From NCBI GenBank assembly GCA_907163345.1, contig CAJQUN010000024.1, positions 5,828,001 to 5,892,000 on the forward strand: a stretch of 64,000 bases of DNA. Direction: 5' to 3'. The notes beneath the pieces were generated by a model. It saw nothing but the letters and a program-made list of their open reading frames with translations, did no database searches and was not told the origin of the DNA. Shown piece by piece: positions 1-11,102 of the stretch. The translations under genes were made by a program, and so were the position numbers. The stretch is from Haberlea rhodopensis (lineage: Eukaryota > Streptophyta > Magnoliopsida > Lamiales > Gesneriaceae). Numbering within the stretch: the first letter of the stretch is position 1; every line of letters starts with the position of its first letter.

Positions 1-320
1 ACCAGTGTATAGTCATGCACTAGTGTAATGTCATGCACGACTGTATATATATGCACCAGTGTAATATCATGCACCATTGTAATCTCATCCACCGATGTAT
101 AGTCATGCACCAATGCATGACATAAACTAGCGCATGACATTACACTGGTGCATGAAATTACACTCGTGCAGGGCTTTACACGGGTGCATGACATAAACTA
201 GCACATGACATTACATCGGTGCATGACTATACATTGGTGTATGACTATACATTGGTGAATGGCTTTACAATGGTGCATGACATTACGCTGGTGCATGAAT
301 TTTTAAGTGGTGCATGTAAA
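1..320. repeat. Degenerate minisatellite that reverses orientation midway
   Basis: Units of about 18 bp built on the core ATGCACCAGTGTAATGTC are repeated imperfectly. Up to about position 120 the core reads forward (atgcac...gtgta). From about 125 onward the same core appears as its reverse complement (gcatgacattacactggtg). The block is therefore an inverted pair of minisatellite arrays and could fold back on itself. No coding potential is visible. It begins at the window edge, so its full length is unknown. The rest, up to the copia element at 479, is AT-rich and featureless. Confidence 0.7.
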
Positions 321-478
321 ATTAAAATTTTCATGCACCAATTATTTTTTAAATTTTCATACCAATCTTGAATCCTATTTTTTTAATTTAAAAAATAATG
401 CCAAAAGAAAGAGAGAAAATGCAAAAAGGATGATAGAGAATGCAAAAAAGTAAGGGTATTTAGGGAATGAAAAAGATC

Positions 479-1683
479 TGTTAGGATCGGTCCGGAGTGT
501 TTAGAGGGGGGGTGAATGAACACTCCTTCTAAAATTTAATCCCTTGTGATTTCTTTCGGATTAGTGAAAGAAATCTGTTTCTTAATCAACTCTTTTATAG
601 AACAGACCACTGAATGTATAAGTGCGGAACGGTCTGATCTTATATTTGTAAGAGCGGCTCGATGGCTTGAATGAAAGAACAAGTACAGAAAGATAAGAAC
701 ACAGAATATGTTTCTGGAAGTTCGAAGGTGGTGTAATCCTTCTACGTCTCCCCTTCTTCCAATTAAGGAAGGTTTATACTAGAAGACTTTGATTTATACA
801 ATCCTGTTGTACAAACCCGATTCAGACTGGATTTACCTCACTACCAGTCCGAAACTTTTAGTCACTCAATCTGTTCAGACACTCTCTGTCTGACAGTTAC
901 AATTTGTTTCTCTCCTCTGTTTTTCAGTACAGACTACACAAGATGCGCACAGTGATCCTAAATGATCAAATATTACAAAGTAATCGTGCTTAAGAATAAT
1001 TTCAGCTCGAGAGCTTCTGAGCTTGTAAGCTTGTGCTGATTTGCTTTCTTGTGCGTTTTTTTTTCGATTGATCAGTCTCTCGTGTCCTTGTATATCTGTG
1101 TCTCTCTTTTTCTGTATTGTTGTTGCATCCTTTTATAGTTGTATGTACCAACGACATTATTTCCCTTAATGTGCAACTCTTGACTCTGCTTATTCTCTGA
1201 GTAAGCTACAGTCTTCTTCTTCAGGATACTTGCCGTTCTGGTTCATGCTTTCGGCGACTGTCAGGTAAGCTCTTCTTTGTCTTCTTACCTTTTATGGCAA
1301 TCTTCAGTCTTTGGTCCTTTGTAGCATTAATTACGACATTAAATGCTACAATAAATAGCCGTTAATGATTCGGACTGAAGAGCCAATCTTTATACATCCT
1401 TGACTGCTCTGATCTGATAAAGATTGAGATCGATCTGAAGCTTCGATCTAGTCAGTCTGATATCCATCGATCCGGTCTGATATGTGATATGTCTTATCAG
1501 CTTGTTCTGTTTTGAGCTATCGATCTGGTCAGTCTGATTGCCCTCGATCCGGTCTGATATGCTTTGTCATCTTATCAGCTTGATCTGTTTTGGGCGATTG
1601 ATCTGGTCAGTCTGATTTCTCTCGATCCGGTCTGATATGTTTTGTCATCTTTAAAATCTCATCGATAAGGTTCGAAACTAACA
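479..1683 (-). repeat. 3' LTR of the copia element
   Basis: This 1205-bp LTR is almost identical to the copy at 9896-11102. Differences seen by eye include single substitutions near 684, 858, 1092, 1466 and 1673 and a one-base change in a T-run. Near 1440-1660 it holds about three tandem units of roughly 76 bp, each carrying GATCTGGTCAGTCTGAT-like and GATCCGGTCTGATATG motifs. These look like iterated promoter or enhancer repeats in the U3 region, which is an inference. Confidence 0.93.
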
Positions 1684-1696
1684 AATTCCCCATTTT
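1684..1696 (-). other. Polypurine tract of the copia element
   Basis: Read on the minus strand the bases are AAAATGGGGAATT, immediately before the 3' LTR. This is the expected site and composition for priming plus-strand DNA synthesis in an LTR retrotransposon. Confidence 0.75.
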
Positions 1697-1942
1697 GATG
1701 ATGACAAAACCTAGCTTCCAAGTCTTTTTAACCAGTCTGATAAGAACTCTAAAGCGTATACTTTCGGATCGATTACTTCTTCTTGTTCAAAATAAATGAA
1801 CATTATTAAGTTGGATCGATTAAGTCTTTTATTATTAAGCCTTTTAGGTTAGTTCAAAATAAATGAACAAGGACTTAACAAAGAAAGATTTTCTTTATTG
1901 ATCAACAGTCTTGCATACAGACAGTCTGAATATATAAACAAT

Positions 1943-4425
1943 CTATTTTCTTGAAGACTGAGACTGATGCGGCTTGAAGTCTTTTTTCTTTTCCCCCTTT
2001 TTGTCAGCAGCAATCTCTTGGAGAAAATCTACAACTTGTGCTAGCTGAGCGCTGATAGCGTCAAGACGAGTATCTTGAGCGCGAAGGGAGTTGGCGACGG
2101 ATGCTCTGACTTCAGTGGCCAGCTCGATCTGTTCTTTTCTCAGGCTGTTCTTATAAGTGGCTTGCTGAGAGAACAAATCGTTCAGTCCTCGCTGAAGGCT
2201 GCCGATACTGGCTGTCATCTTCTCTTTGAATGAATCAAAGTCCAAAGCTGTAAGCCTCTGACCTTGATGAACTTCTAGAACACGTTGAGAGAGTGACATG
2301 CAGTTGTCAGATAAGTGCTGAAGGGTCCTTGCCAGAAATGGAGGTGCATCAGATTGTCGGCTTGGAGAGTGATCTGATGACGACAAAGCATGATCATCTT
2401 CTTCAGCAATTGGCACAAGTGAAGATACAGCAGCTTGGTGACTTTCGGACCGGATCAAGGTGACCAGATCCGAAGAAAATGCTTGTAAGAAAGCCATATC
2501 TTCATCTGATTGGACTGGAGGAGTGCTGGGTCTGGAAGGCTCCTCAAGTTGTAGAGCTGCAACAACAGTGGATACCACCAGATCCGGATCGACGAACTCT
2601 GGTGCGCCAACCGTTGCAAGTTCTGCGGTTGGACTGATTTGAACGTGGGAGTCTGACGATCCCAATGGAATAGATGTTGTTGGAGAGTCCAACAAAACAT
2701 TCAGTGGTTCATCTTCTGTAGCAGACGGAGCATTAGGCAATGGCTGCTCCGCTGTCTGATCTGCTACTATGTCTGCAGTCTGATCTGCTTCGCGATCTGC
2801 AGTCTGTTCTGCTGCTCGATCTGCAATCTGTTCTGCTGCTCCAGAGGGAATAACCTCAATGAAAGGTTCTGCCAGAGTCTTGTTGGCAGAGGGATGATCC
2901 GGGCTGGTTGCTGGAGTGGATATGCTGATTTTCTGTCGTTGAAATCGGACAGCTAACTGGAGAGCATGAATATCCATCTCTAATTGAGCAATAACAGCCC
3001 CATCATCTCTGGATGTTGGAACATTCGGATCGAAGTTCACTTTCTTAGCAGTTAAGAGCAGAGTCGCCAGTCTGAATCTTTGATTGGCCTTGAATAGCTC
3101 TTTGCGCTGCACAGCAATCCGAACATCATCGGTCTATGTCCCCTTCAGAACTTCTTCTTCCACTTTCTGAAGGCGTTTGAGTTTGCCGAAGAACTTCTCA
3201 ATGTGGTTGATCGTTCTGTATTCGACGTACTCATCAAAAACCACAATGAGCTCCTTCACTTTCTCTTCAACGTCCTCCATAGCAATATCAATTGCTGTCT
3301 GTGCTGCAAATTTGGGCTTAGAGGAAAGTGGTTCGGAGAGAATGGTTTTGCCCTTGCTGGTGGAGGGAGGGGACTTGATCCTGGATTGGGTATAGTCTCC
3401 CAACTCAGTGATAACAATCCCTTTCACCACGGGAATGGCAGAGGGGACTCGGATGGTCACATTTGGTGCAGTGGTTGAAGTGGTTGAGATTTGGGTTGTA
3501 GGTTGGGGTGCAGGGGTGGCTTTTGTTGGAGGCAATATGGGTAAGGCTTTTGGTTTAGTAATCTGGGTTCTTGGCTTCTTGGGAAGAGGCTTGGCTGGTG
3601 GCGAGGGAGCAGACTGAGTTTCTTCAGAATCAGTCTGGATGGTTAACTTTCGCTTGACTCGTGGTTTGCGAGCAGCAGCCTGGGCTTCTCCCTCCTCAAT
3701 CTTGACAGCCACCAGATCGGTGGGAGTAGGTGGAGCACTCTTGGACTTCAGCAGTGCTAGTCCTTTGGAGTTGAGAATCTTGAAGGGACTCAGAGCAGAC
3801 TGCTTCCCCAGCTCAATGTCCAAAGTTTCCAGGAGCTTGCTGAGAGGAACAGCAAAGCAGACTGCCTGTTTGGAGGCGATCACTGTTTCCATCAGAACTC
3901 CAAAAAGAATCACGGACCAGTTCATCTTCTGTCCGGAAACAATAGCAGCCATGGCCCTGAACTTCTCGGCAGTGACGGCGTCAAAACTCCCAGCTTTGCC
4001 CAATAATGGCTTGCCCACAATTTTGCATAGCACCTGGAAATGAAATAGCATTTCCTTCTTTTTGAATGAGGTCTCCAGGCGATGGCCAAAATAGAAACCT
4101 TCCCCTGAAGAGCTGTGAGAGAGGCTTGAGGAATCTGCCCAAACTCAGTCAGTCCGGTGTTGGGTAGACCAAAGGTCTTGGCCAGCGTCATCGGCGAGAT
4201 TTCAAAAGTTTTGCCCTTGACAGAGGTGGAGATGAATGACTTCTGGGATACAGCATTGGCAAACAGTTCGCGAATCTCCGATTCGTAAACCACTGAGCCA
4301 CACTCCAAAAAGTTTCTCAATCCAGACGATTCCAAAGCTCGGAAAACGGAAACCATCTCTGAATCTTCAGCCCTGTAAATGTCATTGAACTCAACGGAGA
4401 GAGAGTTGTGAGTTATGGTAGCCAT
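1943..4425 (-). pseudogene. Third reading frame (ORF3, env-position) of the copia element, broken
   Basis: This frame lies downstream of pol, where Sireviruses carry an extra, sometimes env-like, gene. The start at 4425 (MATITHNSLSVEF) opens a folded N-terminal domain with the motif FGLPNTGL. A one-base frame change near 4075-4090 moves into the frame open at 3134-4051. That frame is basic and proline-rich (PPAKPLPKKPR) and then acidic. An in-frame TAG at 3134-3136 separates it from the open tract 1943-3112 in the same frame, which holds alternating A-D-Q-T-A-E repeats near 2750-2840 and a predicted coiled-coil C-terminus ending in a lysine-rich tail. No signal peptide or membrane segment is evident, so an envelope role is not supported here. 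I recall similar N-terminal domains in many hypothetical proteins of Gesneriaceae genomes. Function unknown. Confidence 0.65.
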
Positions 4426-4831
4426 TGTAGTAAAATGGAAAAAGTATACGAAAAGTTTTGAGAGAAGATGAGAGAGTTAGAGAGCAGACAGGCGGTAAAT
4501 GGTAAAAAGTGAATGAAAATGAAATGTTCAGCCCGCTAAATAAGAGATGGAAGACACGTGTCTTTATCTAGAAGACTGATAAATAAACAATTCAAAATAA
4601 ACGGTCAGGATAAAGAAAGATAAGGCGGTTAAAATGCAATCATTCCGGGCTATTTTTGTTTTAAATAAATACAAAATAAAAGATTTATTGTCCAGGCAGA
4701 TCATAGGATAACATCAGATTGACATAGATCGGTCTGAAAGTTCGGACCGGTCTGTGTCTTTCTGAACATTGTATTATCGATCTGTGCCAACAAAAATCTT
4801 TAAGCGCGAAAAGAAGAGAACATCTAAACTA

Positions 4832-5572
4832 TCAAGATAAGTCAATTAATCCAAGAATTTGACGGAAATAATTAAACTTAGCCTCAGGGAGCGGTTTGGT
4901 GAAGATGTCTGCTGCTTGCTGCTCTGTTGAGATGTGCTCGATCCGAATCTCCTTTTTGCCAACATGATCTCGAATAAAATGATGTCTTATATCAATATGC
5001 TTTGTTCGAGAGTGCAGAACTGGATTATATGTTATAGCGATGGCACTTGTGTTGTCGCACAATATCGGAGAGTCAACAGCTTGGATGCCATAGTCTTTGA
5101 GCTAGTGTTGAATCCAGAGCATTTGAGCGCAACAGCTTCCAGCGGCAAGATATTCTGCTTCAGCTGTAGATGTGGCAATTGATGTTTGCTTCTTACTGAA
5201 CCAAGAGATCAATCTTTCACCTAGAAATTAACATGTTCCACTGGTGCTTTTATGATCAATCTTACAGCCAGCGTAGTCTGCGTCTGAATATCCGATCAAG
5301 CTGAAGTTAGAATCTTTGGAGTACCAAAGACCAACGTTCTGAGATCCTTTTAAGTATTTCAGAATACGCTTAGTAGCAATAAAATGTGATTGCTTTGGTT
5401 CTGACTGAAATCTGGCGCACATACAGACTGAGAACATAATATCAGGCCGGCTCGCTGTAAGATATAAGAGCGATCCGATTAGTCCTCTATACATAGTTAC
5501 TTCGACTGTCGTCCCCCTTCGTCTTTGTCTAACTTGATTGTAGGACTCATTGGAGTGGATGCAGTTGAGCAT
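4832..5572 (-). pseudogene. Copia pol fragment: end of RT and RNase H
   Basis: The frame reads GLIGSLLYLTASRPDI and YLKGSQNVGLWYS, both typical of the copia RT/RNase H junction. It continues through GYSDADYAG and SRTKHIDIRHHFIRDHV to the natural pol stop at 4832. Two in-frame stops interrupt it, TAA at 5228-5230 and TAG at 5102-5104. It is out of frame with the catalytic RT part upstream, so a frameshift lies near 5510-5570. Confidence 0.85.
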
Positions 5573-6117
5573 GTTTCCATTCCGAATCTCTTAAGCAGCT
5601 CTTTGGTATACTTGGTTTGGTTGATGAAAATTCCATTGCTGAGCTGTTTGACTTGGAGACCCAAAAAGAAAGAGAGTTCTCCCATCATGCTCATCTCAAA
5701 CTGTCCCTGCATCAACTTGGAAAATTTCTCGTATAATTTGGGGTTAGTTGACCCAAAGATTATATCATCGACATAAATCTGAACTAAAAGGGTATGTTCC
5801 CCCTTAATAAATTTAAAGAGAGTTTTATCTACTGAGCCGATCTGAAAATCATGGTTCAGCAGAAATTAAGATAGAGTGTCATACCAGGCCCTTGGTGCTT
5901 GTTTCAGACCATATACTGCTTTATTCAGTAGATATACATGATTAGGGAATGAGTGGTTCTGAAATCTAGGAGGTTGCTCAATGTAAACTTCCTCCTGAAG
6001 CTTACCATTAAGAAAGGCGCTCTTGACGTCCATCTGATATACCTTGAAGTCTTTAAAGGCAGCATATGCAAGAAAGATTCTGATTGCTTCAAGTCTGGTC
6101 TGGGGGTTAGACTCCAA
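5497..6117 (-). pseudogene. Copia pol fragment: reverse transcriptase catalytic domain
   Basis: One reading frame carries VYQMDVKSAFLNG, GLKQAPRAWYD and the active-site motif YVDD (5764-5775), all hallmarks of copia RT. A TAA at 5866-5868 interrupts it just after the RAWYD motif. Upstream, the frame joins the integrase/RT linker near 6100 without the roughly 50 residues that normally lie between QNQVWSL and RLEAIRIFLAYAA. That points to an internal deletion plus a frame change. The enzyme cannot be functional. Confidence 0.87.
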
Positions 6118-7020
6118 ACTTGATTTTGTTCGAATTGATTAAGCTCTTCTTGCATGGCCTTAATCCAGTTGAAATCAGTCAGAGCTTCATCGATCTTCTT
6201 AGGTTCCAGAGTCGAAATGAAGGCAGCATGAGTGAACTCATCCATCATCTGTCCTCTGGTTCTAATCGGTGCAGAGGGACTTCCAATCACTAGATTAGGT
6301 GGATGCCTCTTAGTCCATCGATAGCTTGACTCTGGATTGTCTGGTCCAGCCGGATGAGTAGTAGTAGCGGTATGATCAGTATCTGCTTTGATATGAGAGT
6401 TTGGATCATCCGGATCGGCTCGATCTGAAGAAGCTTCATTGCCTTGATCCGATCTGGCTGGTACTTCAGGTTCTGGTGGGTTGTCTCTTGACCTGTTAGC
6501 TACAATCTCATCATCACTGTTAGCTTCGAGATGAATGTTTTCCATCTGATTTTGAATTGATTCTTTGTTACCCTCAACACACAAAGATTCATCAAAAACT
6601 ACATGAACTGATTCTTCTACAGTTAAGGTTCGATTATTAAAAACTCGATAAGCTTTGCTAGTTGATGAATATCCTAAGAATATTCCATTATCTGACTTAG
6701 CTTCAAATGCTGTAAGATGATTCTTACCATTGTTGTGAACGAAGCATTTACAGCCAAATACATGAAGGCGAGAAATAGACGATCTGTTACCAGTCCATAT
6801 TTCATATGGAGTGAGATTCAGCTTCTTATTAATCATAGACCGATTTTGAGTGTAGCATGCAGTATTTACAGCTTCTGCGCAGAACTTTTGTGAGATTCCA
6901 GAATCAGCAAGCATTGTTCTTGCTGCTTCTTTGAGCGTTCTGTTTCTTCGTTCTGCAACTCCATTCTGTTGAGGAGTTCGAGCGGCTGAAAACTCATGCT
7001 TAATTCCATGATTAGAAATG
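5925..7020 (-). pseudogene. Copia pol fragment: integrase C-terminal half and RT linker
   Basis: Continuous frame from about 7020 containing TMLADSGISQKFCAEAV, HVFGCKCFVHN and IFLGYSSTSKAYRVFN, the usual C-terminal part of copia integrase. An acidic linker follows, and then FNWIKAMQEELNQFEQNQVW at the start of the RT domain. The last part, below about 6110, is read in the wrong frame. The integrase N-terminal half is encoded in another frame, so a frameshift lies near 7015-7025. Confidence 0.85.
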
Positions 7021-7828
7021 ATTCAAGATTCTGATTTGAAAACTCAGTGCCTTTGTCACTTCGAATCCTGTCTATGCTGGATGATTTCTCGTTCTGAGTG
7101 CGTTTCAGCAGCTTGATCAACTTCGGACCGGTCTGATCTTTACTGCTCAAAAATATAGTCCATGTAAAGCGTGAGTAATCATCAATAACAACAAGAGTAT
7201 ACCGCATTCCCCCTAAACTTGTTATTGGTATAGGACCAAACAAGTCCATATGCAATAGTTCTAAACAACGGGAGGAGGATTTGGCATTCTTGTTTTTGAA
7301 GGATGATCTGATCTGTTTGCCCATTTGGCAAGCTTCGCAGATCTTATCCTTAGCAAAGTCGATCTTGGGCAGACCGATAACAAAATCATGTTTACACAGG
7401 CTAGAAATAGTCTTAAAATTGATATGATTCAAGCGTTTATGCCATAGCCAGTGTTTATTATCATTGTTAGCGATGAAACAAGTAGGATTATCAGGTTGAG
7501 CATGATTCCAGTTAATCTTATATGTATTTCCATTCCTGATTCCTACAAGCATGGTTATACCGTCTGATGATTTAACAGTGCAAGTGTGTTTGTGAAATTC
7601 TACAGCATAACCATTATCACAAAGTTGACTTATACTAATCAGATTATAGCACAAATTTTCAACTAACAGCACATCATTGATAATAATGTTACCATGGACA
7701 ATCTTACCCTTGCCCACGGTCTTACCCTTCGAATTATCTCCGAAAATGATCTTGGGTCCAGTACATTCTGTGACTTCAGACAGCAGCTCGATGTTTCCAG
7801 TCATGTGACGAGAGCACCCGCTGTCCAA
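6866..7828 (-). pseudogene. Copia pol fragment: aspartic protease, zinc-binding domain and integrase core
   Basis: It opens with MDSGCSRHMTG, the copia aspartic protease active site (D-S-G). The HHCC zinc-binding domain follows (WHKRLNHIN and CEACQMGKQ), then the start of the catalytic core (LLHMDLFGP, VVIDDYSRFTW, IRSDKGTEF). After about 7015 the reading is out of frame. At the N-terminal side the pol frame is closed by tandem TGA codons just upstream of 7840. It is shifted relative to the end of gag, so gag and pol are not joined in this copy by simple stop-codon readthrough. Confidence 0.87.
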
Positions 7829-7893
7829 GTACCAGTCTGATGCAAGTTTCTTCGGTACCTGTCATCAAACATATTTATTGTTGGTACCCAATC

Positions 7894-9846
7894 CTATTTG
7901 GGTCCAGAACGGATTAGCCCTTTGGGAACCCACATCTGTATCAGCTTTAATGGCTTGTGTGTGTGTGGTGTGCTGTGAGCTGGTCTGTTTCGATATTGTG
8001 TGTGATAATGTGTCCGATATGGAACCCTTTGATTCTCATGAGGTAGTCTATATCTTCGTTGAACTGGTTTTGAATTATAGTAATTGTATTGTCTTCCTTG
8101 CCTTCGATCTTGCACCCTTAGATTTGGTCTGAAAGACGCAAAGCTTACTGGTGCCTTTTCTTTGGCTTGGTTGACATATCCAATTCCTTTTCTCAAACCT
8201 TGATTCACGAAAGAGACTCCCGTTTGAATCGTAGGTGCTTCAGTCTCATATACTGTGCTGGATTTAACAAATGTCATTTGTTTGATTTTGTTCTTTACCA
8301 GCAACAGTTCAGATTTATCTTTGGTGGATTCTTTGGTGTCAAAGCCTATGCCGGTGAAATCACCAACGTTTCTTTGTACCTCTTGTAATTCTTCCAAATA
8401 TGTTCTGGATTTTGTCCATGTCTTGAATATATGAGAAAGCTTAGCATTTTGTGTGCTAATTCTCTTATTTTCTTCATGGAGCTGATCATAGGAGATTTTC
8501 AGCTTATTCAGCTCGATCTGGAGATTATTGCACTCACCCTGCTCAGAGCAGCTTGGTTTGTTGTGCTCATCCATTTGATCACTGACTTTAGCTTTATTCT
8601 TCTCAAATGATTCAGCTAAGATCCTATAATCATTAGCCATGTCTTGTAGTGCGGACATGAGCTCTTCACGTGTAAATTCATTTGAGTCAAAATCAAATAC
8701 CTCGTCTGTCTGACTCATCTCTTCGTCTGTCATTAGACATTGAATATCTTCTTCGCTTTCGCTGGAAGAATATTCGGAGCTGTCTGAATCGGAGTCAGTC
8801 TGAGCCCACTTGCCGTTTCCTTCTTCAGCTACTAGGACCTTTTGGGACTTTCCATGATTTTTGCGGTCTTTGTAGTGCTTCTTTTTCCTGTCATCGCGAT
8901 GCTTCTCCTTCCGTTCTTCTTTCTTTGGTCTGGTGCAATCTGCAATGAAATGTCCGGTCTTACCACAATTGTAGCAAGCCTGATCATTAACAGCATCGTC
9001 CTTTCTTGGCTTATAATGATGAGAGGGTTTAAAGTTCCTCTTATTTTTAGACATGAATTTACCAAATTTCTTGATAAATAATGACATAGCATCATTACTT
9101 ATCTGTTCAATAGATCGATCTGATGTGGAGGCGATCTGGTCTGGAATAGCTGCCAGTGCTTTGTTTGGTTGAGAGATGAATGGCTCTGCTTCACCTCTGC
9201 TTATCAGTTCGAACTCATATGCTTTAAGATCTGCGAACAGATCATGAAGTTCAACCTTGTTCAGATCTTTGGACTCCCTCATTGCAATGGTCTTAACATC
9301 CCATTCTTTTGGCAGGGCTCTCATAACTTTCAGAGCGATCTCTCTGTTTGAGTATTCCTTGCCCAGACCATTCAGTTCATTAATGATGCCAGTGACTCTT
9401 TCATCAAACTCGTTTAGAGTTTCTCCACTCTTCATCTTTATGCTCTCAAATCTTTGAAGAGCAACAGTCAGCTTGTTTTCTTTGGTCTGGTCGTTGCCTT
9501 CACATAGCTGTGCTATCTTCTCCCAAATTTCTTTGGCAGTAGAGCACATTTTGATTTTGCTGAACATGTTCTTGTCCAAAGTCTTGAACAAGATGTATTT
9601 GGCAACGTTGTCGAGATTTGCTTTCTTTCTTTCCTCATTCGTCCAGAGGGATCTGTCCTTCTCTACCATTTGTGGTTCACCACCAGTAGTGGCGACTGCT
9701 GTATTGACTTTCAGAATCTTCATTGGTCCATCAGTGATGACGAACCACATATCGTCATCCTGAGCTGCCAGATGAGCTTGCATTCTGATTCTCCAGTCAT
9801 CATAGTCTTCTTTTGAGAACATAGGAATTTTGTTGAATGATGCCAT
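7894..9846 (-). CDS. gag: Copia gag polyprotein (nucleocapsid/capsid)
   Basis: The open frame of about 650 residues starts at the ATG at 9844-9846 (MASFNKIPMFSKEDYDDW). In-frame codons further upstream run into the primer site and are unlikely starts. The N-terminal 200 residues form the copia gag domain (WFVITDGP, ALQRFESIKMKSGETL, LNEFDERV). A single CCHC knuckle, CYNCGKTGHFIADC, lies about half way along, with a lysine-rich stretch after it, an acidic serine-rich tract, and then a coiled coil. Gag packages the element RNA and forms virus-like particles. It ends at a TAG followed by GAT TGG, a context where Sireviruses are thought to use stop suppression to make pol. It is the only intact coding part of the element. 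Confidence 0.88.
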   Translation of the reverse strand: MASFNKIPMFSKEDYDDWRIRMQAHLAAQDDDMWFVITDGPMKILKVNTAVATTGGEPQMVEKDRSLWTNEERKKANLDNVAKYILFKTLDKNMFSKIKMCSTAKEIWEKIAQLCEGNDQTKENKLTVALQRFESIKMKSGETLNEFDERVTGIINELNGLGKEYSNREIALKVMRALPKEWDVKTIAMRESKDLNKVELHDLFADLKAYEFELISRGEAEPFISQPNKALAAIPDQIASTSDRSIEQISNDAMSLFIKKFGKFMSKNKRNFKPSHHYKPRKDDAVNDQACYNCGKTGHFIADCTRPKKEERKEKHRDDRKKKHYKDRKNHGKSQKVLVAEEGNGKWAQTDSDSDSSEYSSSESEEDIQCLMTDEEMSQTDEVFDFDSNEFTREELMSALQDMANDYRILAESFEKNKAKVSDQMDEHNKPSCSEQGECNNLQIELNKLKISYDQLHEENKRISTQNAKLSHIFKTWTKSRTYLEELQEVQRNVGDFTGIGFDTKESTKDKSELLLVKNKIKQMTFVKSSTVYETEAPTIQTGVSFVNQGLRKGIGYVNQAKEKAPVSFASFRPNLRVQDRRQGRQYNYYNSKPVQRRYRLPHENQRVPYRTHYHTQYRNRPAHSTPHTHKPLKLIQMWVPKGLIRSGPK

Positions 9847-9881
9847 CAGCTCAAGTATATTTGTGCTGATTAAGATAACCT

Positions 9882-9893
9882 GCTCTGATACCA
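9882..9893 (-). other. tRNA-Met primer-binding site of the copia element
   Basis: On the minus strand the bases read TGGTATCAGAGC two bases after the 5' LTR. This is complementary to the 3' end of plant initiator tRNA-Met, the usual primer for copia minus-strand DNA synthesis. Confidence 0.93.
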
Positions 9894-9895
9894 CT

Positions 9896-11102
9896 TGTTA
9901 GGATCGGTCCGGAGTGTTTAGAGTGGGGGGTGAATGAACACTCCTTCTAAAATTTAATCCCTTGTGATTTCTTTCGGATTAGTGAAAGAAATCTGTTTCT
10001 TAATCAACTCTTTTATAGAACAGACCACTGAATGTATAAGTGCGGAACGGTCTGATCTTATATTTGTAAGAGCGGCTCGATGGCTTGAATGAAAGAACAA
10101 GTGCAGAAAGATAAGAACACAGAATATGTTTCTGGAAGTTCGAAGGTGGTGTAATCCTTCTACGTCTCCCCTTCTTCCAATTAAGGAAGGTTTATACTAG
10201 AAGACTTTGATTTATACAATCCTGTTGTACAAACCCGATTCAGACTGGATTTACCTCACTACCAGTCCGAAACTCCTAGTCACTCAATCTGTTCAGACAC
10301 TCTCTGTCTGACAGTTACAATTTGTTTCTCTCCTCTGTTTTTCAGTACAGACTACACAAGATGCGCACAGTGATCCTAAATGATCAAATATTACAAAGTA
10401 ATCGTGCTTAAGAATAATTTCAGCTCGAGAGCTTCTGAGCTTGTAAGCTTGTGCTGATTTGCTTTCTTGTGCGTTTTTTTTTTCGATTGATCAGTCTCTC
10501 GTGTCCTTGTATATTTGTGTCTCTCTTTTTCTGTATTGTTGTTGCATCCTTTTATAGTTGTATGTACCAACGACATTATTTCCCTTAATGTGCAACTCTT
10601 GACTCTGCTTATTCTCTGAGTAAGCTACAGTCTTCTTCTTCAGGATACTTGCCGTTCTGGTTCATGCTTTCGGCGACTGTCAGGTAAGCTCTTCTTTGTC
10701 TTCTTACCTTTTATGGCAATCTTCAGTCTTTGGTCCTTTGTAGCATTAATTACGACATTAAATGCTACAATAAATAGCCGTTAATGATTCGGACTGAAGA
10801 GCCAATCTTTATACATCCTTGACTGCTCTGATCTGATAAAGATTGAGATCGATCTGAAGCTTCGATCTAGTCAGTCTGATATCCAACGATCCGGTCTGAT
10901 ATGTGATATGTCTTATCAGCTTGTTCTGTTTTGAGCTATCGATCTGGTCAGTCTGATTGCCCTCGATCCGGTCTGATATGCTTTGTCATCTTATCAGCTT
11001 GATCTATTTTGGGCGATCGATCTGGTCAGTCTGATTTCTCTCGATCCGGTCTGATATGTTTTGTCATCTTTAAAATCTCATCGATAAGGTTCGGAACTAA
11101 CA
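9896..11102 (-). repeat. 5' LTR of the copia element
   Basis: The 1207-bp LTR starts TG, ends CA, and nearly matches 479-1683. It carries the same triplicated 76-bp block (about 10860-11070). On the minus strand it should contain the promoter that drives the element RNA. The right flank begins with the AGATC target duplication. Confidence 0.93.

Larger units (their letters stand above)
479..11102 (-). mobile_element. Ty1/copia LTR retrotransposon, Sirevirus-like, full length but coding-defective
   Basis: The element is bounded by LTRs starting TG and ending CA and by a perfect 5-bp target duplication, AGATC, at 474-478 and 11103-11107. Read on the minus strand the order is 5' LTR, tRNA-Met primer site, gag with a CCHC knuckle, protease, integrase, reverse transcriptase, RNase H, then a further reading frame before the polypurine tract and 3' LTR. 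Integrase ahead of RT defines copia. A long gag and an extra frame after pol point to the Sirevirus group, as established for SIRE1-type elements. The pol gene has frameshifts, stops and an apparent RT deletion, so this copy should not move by itself. The LTRs differ at only about ten positions, so insertion was recent. Confidence 0.93.

Noticed and set aside
2460..3617. Plus-strand open frames opposite copia ORF3
   Set aside because: They mirror the P/A/Q-rich and K/E-rich codons of the minus-strand frame and start and stop without any gene context.
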